Below are positions 11,612 to 21,649 of a stretch of 64,000 nt of DNA, in pieces (position 1 is the stretch's first letter; every line of letters starts with the position of its first letter). The notes under the pieces were generated by a model that was not told where the DNA came from, ran no database searches, and was given only the letters and a program-made list of their open reading frames with translations. Origin of the DNA: Streptomyces sp. P3 (GTDB taxonomy: Bacteria > Actinomycetota > Actinomycetes > Streptomycetales > Streptomycetaceae); assembly GCA_016893485.2 (NCBI GenBank), contig JAFEKX020000001.1:2046001-2110000 (forward strand). Reading direction: 5' to 3'. Made by a program: the position numbers and the translations under genes.

Positions 11612-12445
11612 TTACCAGCTCGGCGGACTCGCTATTGACCGGGCCAGGACGTCGTTCAGGACCTGGGCTGTTTGTGGGACGTCCATGTGGGAGTTGTCGA
11701 TGATGGGGAGGCCCGAGCCGTACCAGCCGGCCATACGGCCGTGGATGCGGGCGACCTCCTCGTCGGTGAGACGGCGGTTGCCGGAGCGTTCGGCGTTGCG
11801 TTCCAGGACGATTTCCAGGCCGGGGAGGAGGACGACCGGGAGGAGGCCGGGGCCCACGTGTCGTTTCCAGCCACCGAGGCCGACGACCGGGCGGTCGGGG
11901 AAGACCGCGTCGTCGAGGATGCAGGAGATGCCGTTGGCCGAAGTTGCGGGCGGCGAAGCCGCAGGTGCGGCGGGCCAGGCGGTACTGGGCCTCGGGTGGT
12001 CGTTCCAGCCGGACTGCGGGTCGGCGAAGCCGGAGCGGACCCATTCGCGGACGTCGTCGAGGCTGATGTGGGCCGTGGGGACACGCCGGTGTTCCGCCCA
12101 GTACTTCGCGACGCTCGTCTTGCCCGCGCCGGCGGGGCCGATGAGCAGCACCGCGAGGGTCGTGGACGTCGGGTCGGCCGCGGCCTGAGCCGGTGGGGTG
12201 CTGGGCATGGGCACAGGGCCGCCCGGCGGGAGCTGGATGTGGCCGGTGGTGTCCGGGGCGTGCCGCGGTACCGCGTGCGGCAGCGGAGGGGTGGGGGCGA
12301 AGCCCGGGGCCGGTGGCGGGGGCGGCACGGGGGCCGGGCCCGGATGGGGCGGCCCCGACTGCTGTCCGGCCGGGGACCAACCGGTGGTCGGTCCCTGCCC
12401 CGGCTGGTGGGGCGGCGGCAGCGGAGACCCCACTGCGTCCTGCAT
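11612..12445 (-). CDS. P-loop ATP/GTP-binding protein with proline-rich N-terminus (masked double indel)
   Basis: 277 residues from ATG 12443-12445. The first 90 residues are low-complexity Pro/Gly/Gln, probably disordered. A zeta-toxin/AAA-like kinase domain follows with Walker A GPAGAGKT at 103-110, an ISLDDVREW segment and a Gly-rich LGGWKRH region. The reading frame is open throughout, but residues around 150-172 are nonsense (PRPSTAWPAAPAASPPATS). A lost C near 12000 is undone by a gained base near 11938, and the true segment reads PEAQYRLARRTCGFAARNFA. The phosphoryl acceptor is unknown. It is a conserved Streptomyces gene of unassigned function beside pepQ and aroB. Confidence 0.7.
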   Translation of the reverse strand: MQDAVGSPLPPPHQPGQGPTTGWSPAGQQSGPPHPGPAPVPPPPPAPGFAPTPPLPHAVPRHAPDTTGHIQLPPGGPVPMPSTPPAQAAADPTSTTLAVLLIGPAGAGKTSVAKYWAEHRRVPTAHISLDDVREWVRSGFADPQSGWNDHPRPSTAWPAAPAASPPATSANGISCILDDAVFPDRPVVGLGGWKRHVGPGLLPVVLLPGLEIVLERNAERSGNRRLTDEEVARIHGRMAGWYGSGLPIIDNSHMDVPQTAQVLNDVLARSIASPPSW

Positions 12446-12640
12446 CCGGTGCCACTCCGTCTCGTCTTTTCCGGCTCGATCACCTCCGGGGCGCTGAAGC
12501 CGGTGCCGGGGCCCCGCTCGTGCTCGCCCCTGCGGGCCGCCGCGCGATCACGGTCTCGGCGCCGGCGCGTCCCTCCGGCTCACTCGCAGAAGGCAATGGG
12601 CGCTGGCAGCGGGCCCGAACCCGCTCCCTACCGAACGGTA

Positions 12641-12678
12641 CCTTCCCCGGCCGGCATTTGGTGAACGGCCGGGGAGGG
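12641..12678 (-). terminator. Terminator downstream of aroB
   Basis: Arms CCTTCCCCGGCCG (12641-12653) and CGGCCGGGGAGGG (12666-12678) pair over 13 bp with one mismatch and a 12-base loop, 54 bases beyond the aroB stop. It probably ends the aroC-aroK-aroB transcript. The remaining part of 12446-12731 shows no open frame I would support. Confidence 0.6.
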
Positions 12679-12731
12679 GCCGAAGTGCCCGTCCGCGCAA
12701 GGCAATTCGGGCGGAAGGGTCGTGCCGGTGC

Positions 12732-14332
<1,601 letters not shown>

Positions 14333-14336
<4 letters not shown>

Positions 14337-15517
14337 CGGATGGCCAGGTTCTCGAGGTACGAGCGGACGTTGCGGCGGGTCTCGGGCACCGAGTCGCCGC
14401 CGAACTTCTCCGCGACGGCGTCCGCGAGGACCAGCGCGACCATCGCCTCGGCGACGATGCCGGCGGCCGGGACCGCGGAGACGTCGGAGCGCTGGTGGTG
14501 GGCCTGCGTGGCCTCACCGGTGACGACGTCGACGGTCTGCAGGGCGCGCGGCACGGTCGCGATGGGCTTCATCGCGGCGCGTACGCGCAGCAGTTCGCCG
14601 GTGCTCAGGCCGCCCTCGGTACCACCGGAGCGCCCGGAGACCCGGCGAATGCCCTCATCGGTGTTGACGATCTCGTCGTGCGCCTGCGAACCGGGCACGC
14701 GGGCCAGCTCGAAGCCGTCGCCGATCTCGACGCCCTTGATCGCCTGGATGCCCATGAGGGCACCGGCGAGACGGGCGTCCAGCTTGCGGTCCCAGTGCAC
14801 GTGCGAGCCGAGGCCCACGGGGACGCCGTAGGCCAGGATCTCGACCACACCACCCAGGGTGTCGCCGTCCTTGTGGGCCTGGTCGATCTCCGCGACCATC
14901 GCCTTCGACGCGTCCGCGTCCAGGCAGCGCACGGGGTCCGCGTCCAGCTTCTCGACGTCGTCCGGCGTGGGCAGGACGCCCTGCGGGGCCTTCGCGGCGG
15001 CCAGTTCGACGACGTGCGAGACGATCTCGATCCCGGCCGTCTCCTTGAGGTACGACCGGGCGACGGCACCGAGCGCGACCCGGGCCGCGGTCTCCCTCGC
15101 GGAGGCGCGCTCCAGGATCGGGCGGGCCTCGTCGAAGCCGTACTTCTGCATGCCGGCGAGGTCGGCGTGGCCGGGGCGCGGGCGGGTCAGCGGGGCGTTG
15201 CGGGCGAGTCCGGCCAGGATCTCCGGGTCGACCGGGTCGGCGGCCATGACCTGCTCCCACTTGGGCCACTCGGTGTTGCCCACCATGATGGCGACCGGTG
15301 AGCCGAGGGTGAGGCCGTGCCGGACGCCGCCGAGGAAGGTGACCTCGTCGCGCTCGAACTTCATGCGCGCGCCGCGTCCATAGCCGAGCCGGCGCCGGGC
15401 CAGGTGGTCCGCCACCATGTCCGTGGTGATCGGCACGCCGGCGGGAAGCCCCTCCAGCGTCGCCACGAGTGCGGGACCGTGGGACTCCCCCGCGGTCAGC
15501 CAGCGCAACCTGCTCAA
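14333..15517 (-). CDS. aroC: Chorismate synthase
   Basis: 394 residues, intact. Converts 5-enolpyruvylshikimate-3-phosphate to chorismate with reduced FMN, the last common aromatic step. Start TTG 15515-15517 ([20 protein letters not shown]), supported by GAGGAGC seven bases upstream and by the family N-terminus. The signatures [17 protein letters not shown] ([17 protein letters not shown]) and [14 protein letters not shown] are present. It is first of aroC-aroK-aroB, all coupled by 4-base overlaps. Its upstream side is the boundary of the accessory island; normally aroE would be its near neighbour. Confidence 0.97.
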
Positions 15518-15661
15518 CGGTGCTCCTCAAATGCTCGCGCTCTGGTGCTGCCTCCCATACGCCTTTTCACGTACGGCCACGGCGGAACCGGTGCGCGGCC
15601 CTGGCCCGCCGTCCCCGATCCTCCCACGTCCGCGCGGCGATCCGTACGCAGGTCCAGCAGG

Positions 15662-16145
15662 CGGACGCGGTGGCGGACACCGGGGGTGGGTGTCCGCTCA
15701 TGTGCTCGACCTTGAGAACAGCCCGGTGGACAAGAAGGTCCGGGCCGCCGACGACCGCACTGCCGTACGCCGAGAAGCGGGCAGCCCCTCCTTCAGACAC
15801 GGTTCCTGCAGAACATCGACGAGGGTGACCGGGCGCTCCGGCGTCTTGGCGACGAGGTCGTCGGTGATATCGGAGGTGGCGCCGAAAGCAGGCAGGGCAC
15901 GGGCGCTCCGCCGCATGCGCCCAGTCGTCGGTTCGCAGGGAGACGCGGAGGAACCCGTCCCACGCGCTCAAACTCGGCTGCGCACGCTCGATCGACCGCT
16001 GGCACCAGCCCGGCTCATTCGGTCCTGAGCCGACGACTGAGCCGGGCAACCCCGCCTCGCCGACAGGCCCAGTTCGATATACGAGGCGCGGTACAGCATC
16101 CGGTAAGGCAGGCGGGCGAAGGACGCCCCGGGAACGGCCGCCCAC
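15662..16145 (-). pseudogene. Decayed second copy of aroE at the island's aroC-side edge
   Basis: In changing frames the minus strand encodes fragments recognisable against the intact aroE at 20810-21649. YRMLYRASYIELGL matches PVLHRAAYGELGL, RTDDWAHAAE matches RTADWADAAE, and SAYGSAVVGGPDLLVHRAVL matches SAYGGAVVSGLDLLVHQAVL. The ends align and the order is preserved. The middle, which holds the catalytic Lys and Asp and the nucleotide-binding GAGATAS loop, is missing, and several frames are used. Similarity continues for some 40-50 bases past the aroE stop in both copies. Unlike the other broken genes here, this cannot be repaired by a few single-base corrections, so it is a genuine relic. 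Confidence 0.75.
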
Positions 16146-16146
16146 T

Positions 16147-16419
16147 TCACCGCGGGGGCAGGCCTCGCAAGCACCCCGACATCGGCGAGATCACCAACGT
16201 GCTCGACCTGAACGGTCGGACGGAATGCGGGTAATTGTGCGCTGCAAATCCATCCACCCCAAGCACGAACCCGGTCACAAACCATACGAGAAGAAGACCA
16301 ACTAGCGCTAACAGACTCTTGCCACCGGTGAACAACTCCAGTTCCCCGATGTCTGAAACAGCCCTTCGTCCACCATCCTTCGATGGGCGAAACCGGGACG
16401 AATTACTTCCCTTTATCAC
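16147..16419 (-). CDS. Possible small single-helix membrane protein
   Basis: 90 codons from GTG 16417-16419. It contains one clear hydrophobic helix (SLLALVGLLLVWFVTGFVLG) flanked by polar sequence. Base composition is lower in G+C than the neighbouring housekeeping genes. A GGGCGGGG lies just upstream. It ends next to the aroE relic. I do not recognise it. It could be a spurious frame, as the Arg/Pro-rich tail is not convincing; the hydrophobic segment is the only positive sign. Confidence 0.3.
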   Translation of the reverse strand: MIKGSNSSRFRPSKDGGRRAVSDIGELELFTGGKSLLALVGLLLVWFVTGFVLGVDGFAAHNYPHSVRPFRSSTLVISPMSGCLRGLPPR

Positions 16420-16595
16420 CCCGCCCGCTCACCTCACGCCGACGCCCACACAAATGGCCAAGACCGACCACGGATGGGCACACAATCCGGCCAACATTAT
16501 TACGAGACCTTGCCTTGATCACCAGGGCTCACCTTATTCTGATCAACACCGGTGGAGACATTCACGCATTCCACAACCACAGGAGTAGGTCAGTA
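16420..16595. other. Upstream region of the island genes, candidate promoter
   Basis: A relatively A+T-rich stretch with no supported gene. TTGCCT at 16510-16515 and TATTCT at 16535-16540 form a possible but widely spaced (19 bases) promoter pointing toward the secreted protein gene. AGGAG at 16581-16585 is that gene's ribosome-binding site. No inverted-repeat operator was recognised. Confidence 0.3.
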
Positions 16596-16994
16596 ATGCG
16601 CAAGCAAACTTGGGGAATAGCGCTTAGCCTGGGCCTAGCTATCGCCTTTTCTATTGGCGCCGGCGGCCAGGCCCAAGCCTCAACAAGCTCAAGCGGCTAC
16701 ATCGAGTGCTACACCAGCGGAACATTCGGGCAATTGTCTTGGAGCGGATTCAAGGTAGGCACAACTGGTGAAGTGGAAGTATCCCTGGCACTTACCGACA
16801 TGTCGGCCGACGGACACCATCCGCAGATCAGGTTGGTGACTGAATACTACTCGGGAGACAAACACTACTGGCCGTGGCACGCCTATTACGACGGGCGGGC
16901 TCCAGTTACACATGGAACACTTACGCCAAAGAACCAGCTGGAATGTACGCAATCGGAGTCCAAGTCGGGAACTTTGAGGGAAATACTCAGCTGA
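16596..16994 (+). CDS. Small secreted protein of unknown function
   Basis: 132 residues from ATG 16596 with AGGAG ten bases upstream. A frame extends further 5' but lacks a ribosome-binding site and would bury the signal peptide. Residues 1-28 form a classical Sec signal (MRKQTWGIAL, a hydrophobic core, then AQA before Ser29). The mature part, about 104 residues, is rich in Tyr, Ser, Thr and Gly with alternating polar and hydrophobic residues suggesting beta strands, and has two cysteines (38 and 117) that could form a disulfide. Codon choice is clearly less G+C-biased than in the flanking genes, which suggests acquisition. No family recognised. A hairpin and 200 bases separate it from the DUF1906 gene. 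Confidence 0.75.
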   Translation: MRKQTWGIALSLGLAIAFSIGAGGQAQASTSSSGYIECYTSGTFGQLSWSGFKVGTTGEVEVSLALTDMSADGHHPQIRLVTEYYSGDKHYWPWHAYYDGRAPVTHGTLTPKNQLECTQSESKSGTLREILS

Positions 16995-17034
16995 GCAGCG
17001 AGACCTGCTGGTAGTCGCACGATCAGAATCGACG

Positions 17035-17078
17035 AGGTGAGCGAGCCCCTGACATCGAGTCCAGAGGTCCGCTCACCT
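17035..17078 (+). terminator. Hairpin after the small secreted protein gene
   Basis: AGGTGAGCG (17035-17043) pairs perfectly with CGCTCACCT (17070-17078) around a 26-base loop. It lies 41 bases after the stop, with TGTTACG following. It may be a weak terminator or attenuator that separates the secreted protein from the downstream trio. Confidence 0.4.
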
Positions 17079-17194
17079 GTTACGTGGTTCTGAAACTCCA
17101 TCCGGTCCACGCTGACTCTGATATCGCTGAACCGGTGACGCTACTTTTCCTTGCTTTCGCACGCCGCGACCACTAGAGGAGCACGGAAACCCCA

Positions 17195-19422
17195 ATGGCC
17201 GACGAGATGGTACTCAACGCCCAGAAATTTGTGAACCAGACGTATGGCAGCAAGATCGGCATGACGGTCACCGAGGACGGTAAGACCGGCTGGAACACCA
17301 TGTACGCCCTGACTCGGGCACTGCAGTATGAATTGGGCATCACTACTCTGTCGAACAGTTTCGGCCCCACCACACTGTCAACACTCACGTCGAAGTATCC
17401 GAGCATCAACGCTTCGAGCGTGCCGTCCGCCAACTTCTGCCGGATCATTCAGGCCGCCCTCTATTGCAAGGGTTACGACGGAGGCTCCATCGACGGCGCC
17501 TACAGCGCCCGTGTCGCTACCTCAGTCGCCTCCCTCAAGGCTGACATGGGCGTCACCGGTGCCTATCCCGGCAGCAGCCTGGAACCCAAGGTGTTCAAAG
17601 GCCTGCTGAACATGGACGCCTATGTCACCGTCAACAACGGCAGTACCAGCGTCCGTGAAATCCAGCAGTGGCTGAACGGCCGCTACGTCAACCGGGCCGA
17701 CTTCTACATCATCCCCTGCGACGGCCATAACTCCCGGGATGTCGCCAAGTCCTTGCTGTACGCCATCCAGTACGAACTCGGCATGGCAGACGGCACCGCC
17801 AACGGTGTCTTCGGCCCGGGCACCCAGTCCGGCCTCAGAAGCCACCCTGTCGCCGTCGGTACGACCGGCACTTGGTCACTGCTGTTCACTGCCGCCATGA
17901 TCCTCAACGACAACAGTGTGCCATTCGGCAACTTCACATCGACGGTGGCCGATTCCGTCCGCTGGTTCCAGGACTTTGTAAAACTACCGGTCACCGGTGT
18001 CGGCGACTTCGCCACCTGGGCGTCTCTCCTTGTTTCGACGGGCGACCCCAGCCGCAAAGGCTCCGCCTGCGACGGCGTCACCATGATCACCCCGGCTCGA
18101 GCACAGGCACTGAAGGACGCCGGTTACAAATATGTAGGCCGCTATCTGTACAACCCGAGCACCACCTCCTTGCCGGAAAAGGCGATCCAGCCCGGCGAAC
18201 TCGCCACCATCAAGGCGTACGGGCTGCGCTGCTTTCCCATCTATCAGACGTACGCCCGGTCGGCGGACTACTACACCCCGAGCAGGGCAGCATCGACTGC
18301 CTCGTAGCCATCGCCGCCGCCGACGGTTTCGGCTTCAAGGACGGCACCCGCATCTACTTCGCAGTCGACTACGACGCCGTGGACGACGAAGTGACCTCAC
18401 GCGTCCTGCCGTACTTCCAAGCCATCAGAAACAGAATGAACACAGGGAAGCCCCTACCAAATAGGGGTCTACGGTCCTCGCAACATCTGCTCTCGCGTCG
18501 GTGCCGCCGGCTACGCGCTGGTCTCTTTCGTATCCGACATGTCGACAGGATTTTCCGGCAACCTGGGCTACTCGATGCCAAGCAACTGGGCGTTCGACCA
18601 GATCGCGACGGTCTCCGTCGGATCGGGTAGCGGCCAGATCGAGATAGACAACAACATCGCCTCCGGCCTAGACACGGGTCAAGGCGACTTCCACCCCACT
18701 CCGGACCAGACCCTCGACGTCGGTTTCAATCTGGATCTCTGGAGCTCCCTGCTCCAGGAGCTCGAGGCCTACATGAATTCCATAGGCCGCGGCAACACCA
18801 GCACGTCGATGTACACCAGGGAGGAGTGTCTGGAGCAAATCGTCGTGCTCGACTCCGTCATCACCTCCTCGGCCCGGCGCTATCGCATGCGCAAGGCCCT
18901 CATCCAGACCTCCGCGTATTGGGAGTTCTGCCACTACACCTACAAGGATCTGGTGGAAGACGCTGGAGTAGTGCTTTACCACACCGCCGCACTGCCGGAC
19001 TGGGGCAAGGACCTCTCCGGAGTCACGCGACTCGTCGACAGCAGCACGGGCATCGGTAAAATCTCCGGACGCACCGGCATACTCGCCCGCAACAATTCGA
19101 TAAGCGCAGGAATCCTCGACGACTACCCGCAGGACGCCACCGACGAGACCCAGCGATTTGCCATGTGGACGCGGCTGAATCAGGACAACATCTTCAACAT
19201 CAGTACGGTCCCGCATATGCACATCTGGGGCGCCGCCGGCAAGCCAGGCGACATCGCCGAGACCGTCATGCGTCCCCCGACCCTCGACTACAGGCCGGAC
19301 GAGATCTACCAACTCCTGCGCCGCTACCAGGGGGCCGGGGGCAGGCGGAGAGCGACGCACACCTGCGCGAGCCCGTATACGCCATTTTTGAGAAGTACAA
19401 CGCGGCATTGCGCGGAGACTGA
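17195..19422 (+). CDS. Large DUF1906 (Rv2525c-like glycoside-hydrolase fold) protein with peptidoglycan-binding-like repeats
   Basis: About 742 residues after correcting three indels: near 18275 (one C lost, YYTPEQGSIDCL), near 18450 (one C gained, GKPYQIGVYGPRN) and near 19340 (one G lost, GAGGQAESDAHLREPVY). Start ATG 17195 after AGAGGA; an in-frame TAG just upstream (17174-17176) rules out an N-terminal extension, so there is no signal peptide. Residues 1-285 contain repeats like peptidoglycan-binding modules (ELGITTLSNSFGPTT, ANGVFGPGTQSGL, LPVTGVGDFATW). Residues 291-492 match the DUF1906 TIM-barrel style (VGRYLYNP, RIYFAVDYDAVDDEV, IGVYGPRN, DQIATV). Residues 500-742 are an unrecognised C-terminal region. 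It is probably a cell-wall-active enzyme. How it leaves the cell is unclear. It is closely coupled to the next two genes. Confidence 0.8.
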
Positions 19423-19427
19423 GCACC

Positions 19428-19919
19428 ATGACCAAGTCAGAGCCATTTTCAGGGGCCGGCGGTGTGCTCCATACGGCGCTCATCTGGGGAGGCCCAGTCG
19501 CCGTGATCTGCCTCCTCGCCTTCCTCGCGGCCTCCGTCACCCCTCAGCGGCGCCTACAGGCCACCCTCACCACCCGCTGGCGGGACGCCTCCCTGCTCTT
19601 CGCCACCGCCGCCCTCGCCCTCTACACCTTCGGCTGCCTGGACATCGCGTTCCGCTACGGCGGAGAAGGCGGCGAGTCCTGCGTCACCGGCGAGGACGTG
19701 GTGAAAGGCGTTCGGCTGGCCAAGGTCGATGGAAACCTCGTCCCGCTGCGGGTCGTCTGTCACCTCACCAACGGCCGTGCGTTCGATCTCATCGTGCCCG
19801 CCTTCCTCAACCCCGCCGTCGCCGTTCTTCTCCTGCTCGCTCTGGGAGCCGGCATCGCCTCGATCCTGGCGCACCGCGCACAGCGCCGTAGCTCTCCAAG
19901 AAAGGAACTAGTGACGTGA
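19428..19919 (+). CDS. Three-helix membrane protein of the island
   Basis: 163 residues, intact. ATG 19428 lies 5 bases after the DUF1906 stop, and its stop overlaps the next start (GTGA), indicating translational coupling. Predicted transmembrane segments are near 14-37, 53-72 and 121-147. The loop between helices 2 and 3 is about 48 residues and has two cysteines (85 and 111), so it is probably extracytoplasmic. The C-terminal tail is basic (HRAQRRSSPRKE). Not recognised. It could anchor, export or inhibit the neighbouring wall-active proteins; an immunity or holin-like role is speculative. Confidence 0.75.
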   Translation: MTKSEPFSGAGGVLHTALIWGGPVAVICLLAFLAASVTPQRRLQATLTTRWRDASLLFATAALALYTFGCLDIAFRYGGEGGESCVTGEDVVKGVRLAKVDGNLVPLRVVCHLTNGRAFDLIVPAFLNPAVAVLLLLALGAGIASILAHRAQRRSSPRKELVT

Positions 19920-20681
19920 ACTTCTCCGCCATACCCCGTCGCAGACTCATCGCCCGGGGCGTCGGCCTGGCCGCAGCCACCGCGCTGGTCACCCCGGAGT
20001 AAGCGGTTCCGTCTCCTCGGCCTACGCTGCCGACGCCGTCGGCACCCCACCGCCTGTCGACAATGCCCACCTCAAGGAAGCCCTGCGCAGGTTCCGCACA
20101 CGGCAGGACCGCACCCTCACCGGCCGCCCTTCCGCAAACCACTGGGAGATGCACCAGGCCGTCGACGTCGACAGTGAACTGGTCACTTGCCAGGTGCCCG
20201 GCACAGGTCTGAGCGTGGCGCTGCGCGCGGGGACGTGGAGACCGTCCTGGTACACGTCATCCGCCGCTTCCATTACGAGGTCGACACGCTCTTCCCGTAT
20301 GAACCACGCCCACTCCACGGCTGGATCAAGCCGTCGGAGGTTCGCGACAGCCGGCTACCCGAGTCGAACCAGGCCTCCGGCACAGCCGTCACGATTCGTC
20401 CCGACTCGTACCCACCCAACACAAAGGGCAACTTCACCACGGGCCAGGAAAAAGTCATCCGGGACATCCTCGCCGACATCGAGGGCCTCGTCCGCTGGGG
20501 CGGCCACGACCGTCGCCCCTACGAGGCACTGTTCTACTTGGACCTGCGTCCCGGCAACTCACGCCTTGCAAGCGTCGCAGCCAAGATCCGCGCCTGGAAC
20601 GAGACCCCCGGTGCCGGGGCCGGCGTCCTCATCGATACGTCTCTGCCAACCCGGCAGCGGCAGTCGGCACGCTACATGTAG
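19916..20681 (+). CDS. Tat-exported protein resembling M15-type peptidases, catalytic residues doubtful
   Basis: 255 residues after correcting two single-base losses, near 19997 (VTPGVSGSVSSAYA) and near 20231 (ALRAGDVETVLVHV). GTG 19916 overlaps the preceding stop. The N-terminus has the twin-arginine motif PRRRLIARG, a hydrophobic stretch and AYA before Ala39. The body has the order of M15/hedgehog-type DD-peptidases: SNQASGTAVTI at 151-161 in place of SNHASGTAvdl, and LVRWGGHDRRPYEALFYLDL in place of FrWGGdw...MHFe. The first zinc-ligand histidine is Gln153 and the usual Asp and His are not obvious, so it may be an inactive binding protein. It is the last gene of the coupled trio. Confidence 0.65.
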
Positions 20682-20809
20682 CCAAGAGCACCCCGGGTTG
20701 TCGACCATCCGCGCGCAGGGCGACTGCCGCACGGGTGAAGCCAAAAGTGGTCCCGTCCCGGCGGTGGTCCTTACGGAGGACCAGCAGACAGACGCGATGG
20801 CGGTGGACG

Positions 20810-21649
20810 TCAGCGGGCCGCGAGAGCGCGGTCTCGCCCGCCCGGCGCATGGCGGCCAGCGGGGCGGGCTTGTGTCCGGTCATCTGCTCGACCTGGAGAA
20901 CGGCCTGGTGGACAAGGAGATCCAGGCCGCTGACAACCGCGCCGCCGTACGCCGACCAACGGGCGGCCAGAGCGGTCGGCCACGGTTCGTAGAGGACGTC
21001 GAAGAGCGTGGCCGGGCGCTCCGGTACGACGGAAGAGAGGGCGTCCGTCGTACCGGCCGGGGTGGTCGCGAAGACCAGTGGGGCTTGAAGGCCCTCTGCC
21101 GCGTCCGCCCAGTCCGCCGTGCGAACCTCTACGCCGAGTCGCTCCCCCAGTGGCGCATCTCGGCGGCCCGGGTGGCGCTGCGGACGTAGGCGACCACATC
21201 GCCGGTGCAGACGCGGGCGAGGGCGGCGAGGGCGGAGGAGGCGGTGGCGCCGGCGCCGAGGATCGCGGCGGAGTCGACCTGTTCGATGCCGTGTTCGCGC
21301 AGGGCGGCGACCATGCCGGGGATGTCGGTGTTGTCGCCGACGCGGCGGCCGTCCTCGGTGAACACGACGGTGTTGACCGCGTCGACGGACGACGCCGTCT
21401 CGCTGATCTCGTCCAGCAGGGGTATGACCGCCCGCTTCAGAGGCATCGTCAGCGACAGGCCCGCCCACTCCGGGCCCAGGTCCGCGAAGAACCCGGGCAG
21501 GGCCGCCTCGTCCACGTCGAAGCGGTCGTACGACCAGCCGTCCAGCCCCAGCTCCCCGTAGGCCGCGCGATGCAGCACCGGGGAGAGGGAGTGGGCGATG
21601 GGGAACCGAGCACGGCGGCCCGGCGGGCGTCAGTTGCCCGAGGTGGCAT
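20810..21649 (-). CDS. aroE: Shikimate dehydrogenase (three frameshifts)
   Basis: NADPH-dependent reduction of 3-dehydroshikimate. Start ATG 21647-21649 (MPPRATDARRAAVLGSP) overlaps the end of mltG and has AAGGA upstream. The catalytic-Lys motif LSLTMPLKRAV, NTDIPGM and the nucleotide loop LGAGATASSALAAL are present. Breaks: near 21602 (one C lost, GSPIAHSLSPVLHRAAYGEL), near 21148 (one G lost, RHWGERLGVEVRTADW) and near 20817 (one C lost before the natural stop, ETALSRPR, TGA 20810-20812). Uncorrected, the last frame runs on to 20629 and would overlap the Tat-protein gene convergently. Corrected length is 280 residues. This is the functional copy; a relic lies at 15662-16145. Confidence 0.88.

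Noticed and set aside
20629..20809. Extended aroE C-terminus overlapping the Tat-protein gene
   Set aside because: One C missing near 20817 removes the natural stop at 20810-20812. The extra residues have no counterpart in AroE, so the convergent overlap is not real.
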